A stretch of 64,000 nt of DNA from an uncultured Roseburia sp. Its GTDB lineage: Bacteria > Bacillota_A > Clostridia > Lachnospirales > Lachnospiraceae. The stretch lies in contig USRX01000001.1 in the NCBI GenBank assembly GCA_900557275.1, forward strand, positions 124,001 through 188,000, given 5' to 3'. This document shows positions 63,246 to 64,000 of this stretch, in pieces. How positions within the stretch are numbered: position 1 is the stretch's first letter; every line of letters starts with the position of its first letter. Made by a program: the position numbers and the translations under genes. The notes beneath the pieces were generated by a model. The model made no database searches, was not told where the DNA came from, and saw only the letters and a list, made by a program, of their open reading frames with translations.

Positions 63246-64000
63246 TTGAAACCAACAACAGGCATATGGATCTTGATCCAGATTATTTTGATCGTATTAT
63301 ATGCGGTATTTTCCAGTGCGGAGATCAGCATATTATCAGCGAATAAAAGAAAATCAGAGACGGAAGAGGAAGAAAAAGACCGTAAGTGGGAGCGTCTGAA
63401 CAGATTAAAAGAAGCGCCGGAAAAATTTATCACTCGGATGCGGACAGCGGTAATGTTCTGCGGATTTTTAAACAGCGCATTTGTGTCGGAACGGTTTGCA
63501 GATCCGCTGACAGAGCAGCTTCTGAAGAATGAGGCAGTCAGAGCGCATTGTTCCTATGGAGCAGTACATACGGTAGCTGTGATTATCGTCATATTGATAC
63601 TGGTCTGTATGACCATGATCTTTGGGGAAATCGTACCACGACGGGCAGCAGCGAAAGAATCTGTGAAGATGGCGCGGACGCTTTCCGGGATCGCAGCGGC
63701 GGTATCCGCACTCTTTGCACCACTTGCCGGATTTCTTAACGGCATTTCAAAAGGCATCTTGAAAATGGCAAATGTGGATGTCAGCGAAGAACACGGAGCG
63801 GTCAGTGAGGAAGAGATCCGTATGCTTGTGGACGCCGGCAGTGAAAAGGGCGCCATTGACTATGAAGAAAAGGAGTTTATCCAGAATGTGTTTGAATTTG
63901 ACGATCTGGACGCAGAAGAGATCGCCACACACAGAACGGATGTGGATATGCTCTGGATGGAGGATGATGACCAGACATGGAAAGAGACGATCCATGATAC
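63246..64000 (+). CDS. CNNM/CorC-type membrane protein (DUF21-CBS), 3' end outside window
   Basis: The frame runs from a TTG at 63246 (GAGGAG about 11 bases upstream) to the window edge; 251 residues are seen. N-terminal hydrophobic segment with ISILSANKRKSE, membrane segments around residues 95-120 and 140-165, and the DUF21 signature IFGEIVPRRAAAKES. Then EEEIRMLVDAGSEKGAIDYEEKEFIQNVFEFDD, the link to the CBS pair, here given as a family mark. Such proteins are implicated in magnesium/cobalt efflux or ion homeostasis; older names call them hemolysin C-like. CBS and CorC domains should follow outside the window. Confidence 0.85.
   Translation, partial: MKPTTGIWILIQIILIVLYAVFSSAEISILSANKRKSETEEEEKDRKWERLNRLKEAPEKFITRMRTAVMFCGFLNSAFVSERFADPLTEQLLKNEAVRAHCSYGAVHTVAVIIVILILVCMTMIFGEIVPRRAAAKESVKMARTLSGIAAAVSALFAPLAGFLNGISKGILKMANVDVSEEHGAVSEEEIRMLVDAGSEKGAIDYEEKEFIQNVFEFDDLDAEEIATHRTDVDMLWMEDDDQTWKETIHD

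Overview
The window looks like the chromosome of an anaerobic gut-type Firmicute, most likely Lachnospiraceae (Clostridia). The reasons are AT-leaning Gram-positive sequence with strong AGGAGG ribosome binding sites and T-tailed hairpin terminators, pyruvate phosphate dikinase, an [FeFe]-hydrogenase, butyrate-kinase-family energy conservation, a very large BspA-type leucine-rich-repeat surface protein with an SPQTG sorting signal, and the era-yqzL-recO order. The genus cannot be fixed from the sequence alone. No tRNA, rRNA, CRISPR array or intact mobile element was seen.

Layout. 0-0.65 kb: 3' part of an AP2-domain DNA-binding gene of the type found in phage or mobile DNA. 0.8-5.5 kb: branched-chain amino acid genes leuB-ilvD-ilvB. 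5.7-9.6 kb: serine genes serC-serA plus a DUF1015 gene. 9.7-18.1 kb: housekeeping (mscS, csp, M16 peptidase, era, yqzL-like, recO, glycyl-tRNA synthetase). 18.4-21.0 kb: secreted tannase-like esterase with C-terminal wall-binding-like repeats. 21.5-24.2 kb: ppdK. 24.6-30.7 kb: 2014-residue surface protein. 30.9-32.8 kb: single-domain (p)ppGpp synthetase and AlkD-like DNA glycosylase. 33.2-40.1 kb, minus strand: AraC regulator, Nramp-like transporter and a 5-oxoprolinase operon (pxpB-pxpC-accB-accC-pxpA). 40.5-41.7 kb: MFS exporter.

41.7-60.7 kb is the most unusual part. A PucR-type regulator is divergent from a multi-gene catabolic island: an FMN/FAD/4Fe-4S ene-reductase, an MFS permease, an acyl-ACP thioesterase, two small membrane proteins, a phosphotransacetylase and butyrate-kinase-family kinase, a PhlG/phloretin-hydrolase-family C-C hydrolase, a thiolase-like enzyme, a DUF35 protein fused to an acyl-carrier-like domain, a ferredoxin, an AprA/FrdA-like flavoprotein, an [FeFe]-hydrogenase with a degenerate 2Fe-2S domain, and an OFA-type MFS permease. 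A TGTACA-containing motif recurs upstream of four of its transcription units. My hypothesis is a hydrogen-linked pathway that reduces and deacylates an acyl-aromatic compound (for example a dihydrochalcone or acylphloroglucinol from plant polyphenols) and recovers energy from the released acyl group. The protein families support this, but the substrate is inferred.

60.7-64 kb: polyphosphate:AMP phosphotransferase on the minus strand, a 960-base stretch with one possible small ORF and a promoter-plus-terminator unit that could be a small RNA or leader, then the 5' part of a CNNM/CorC-type membrane protein.
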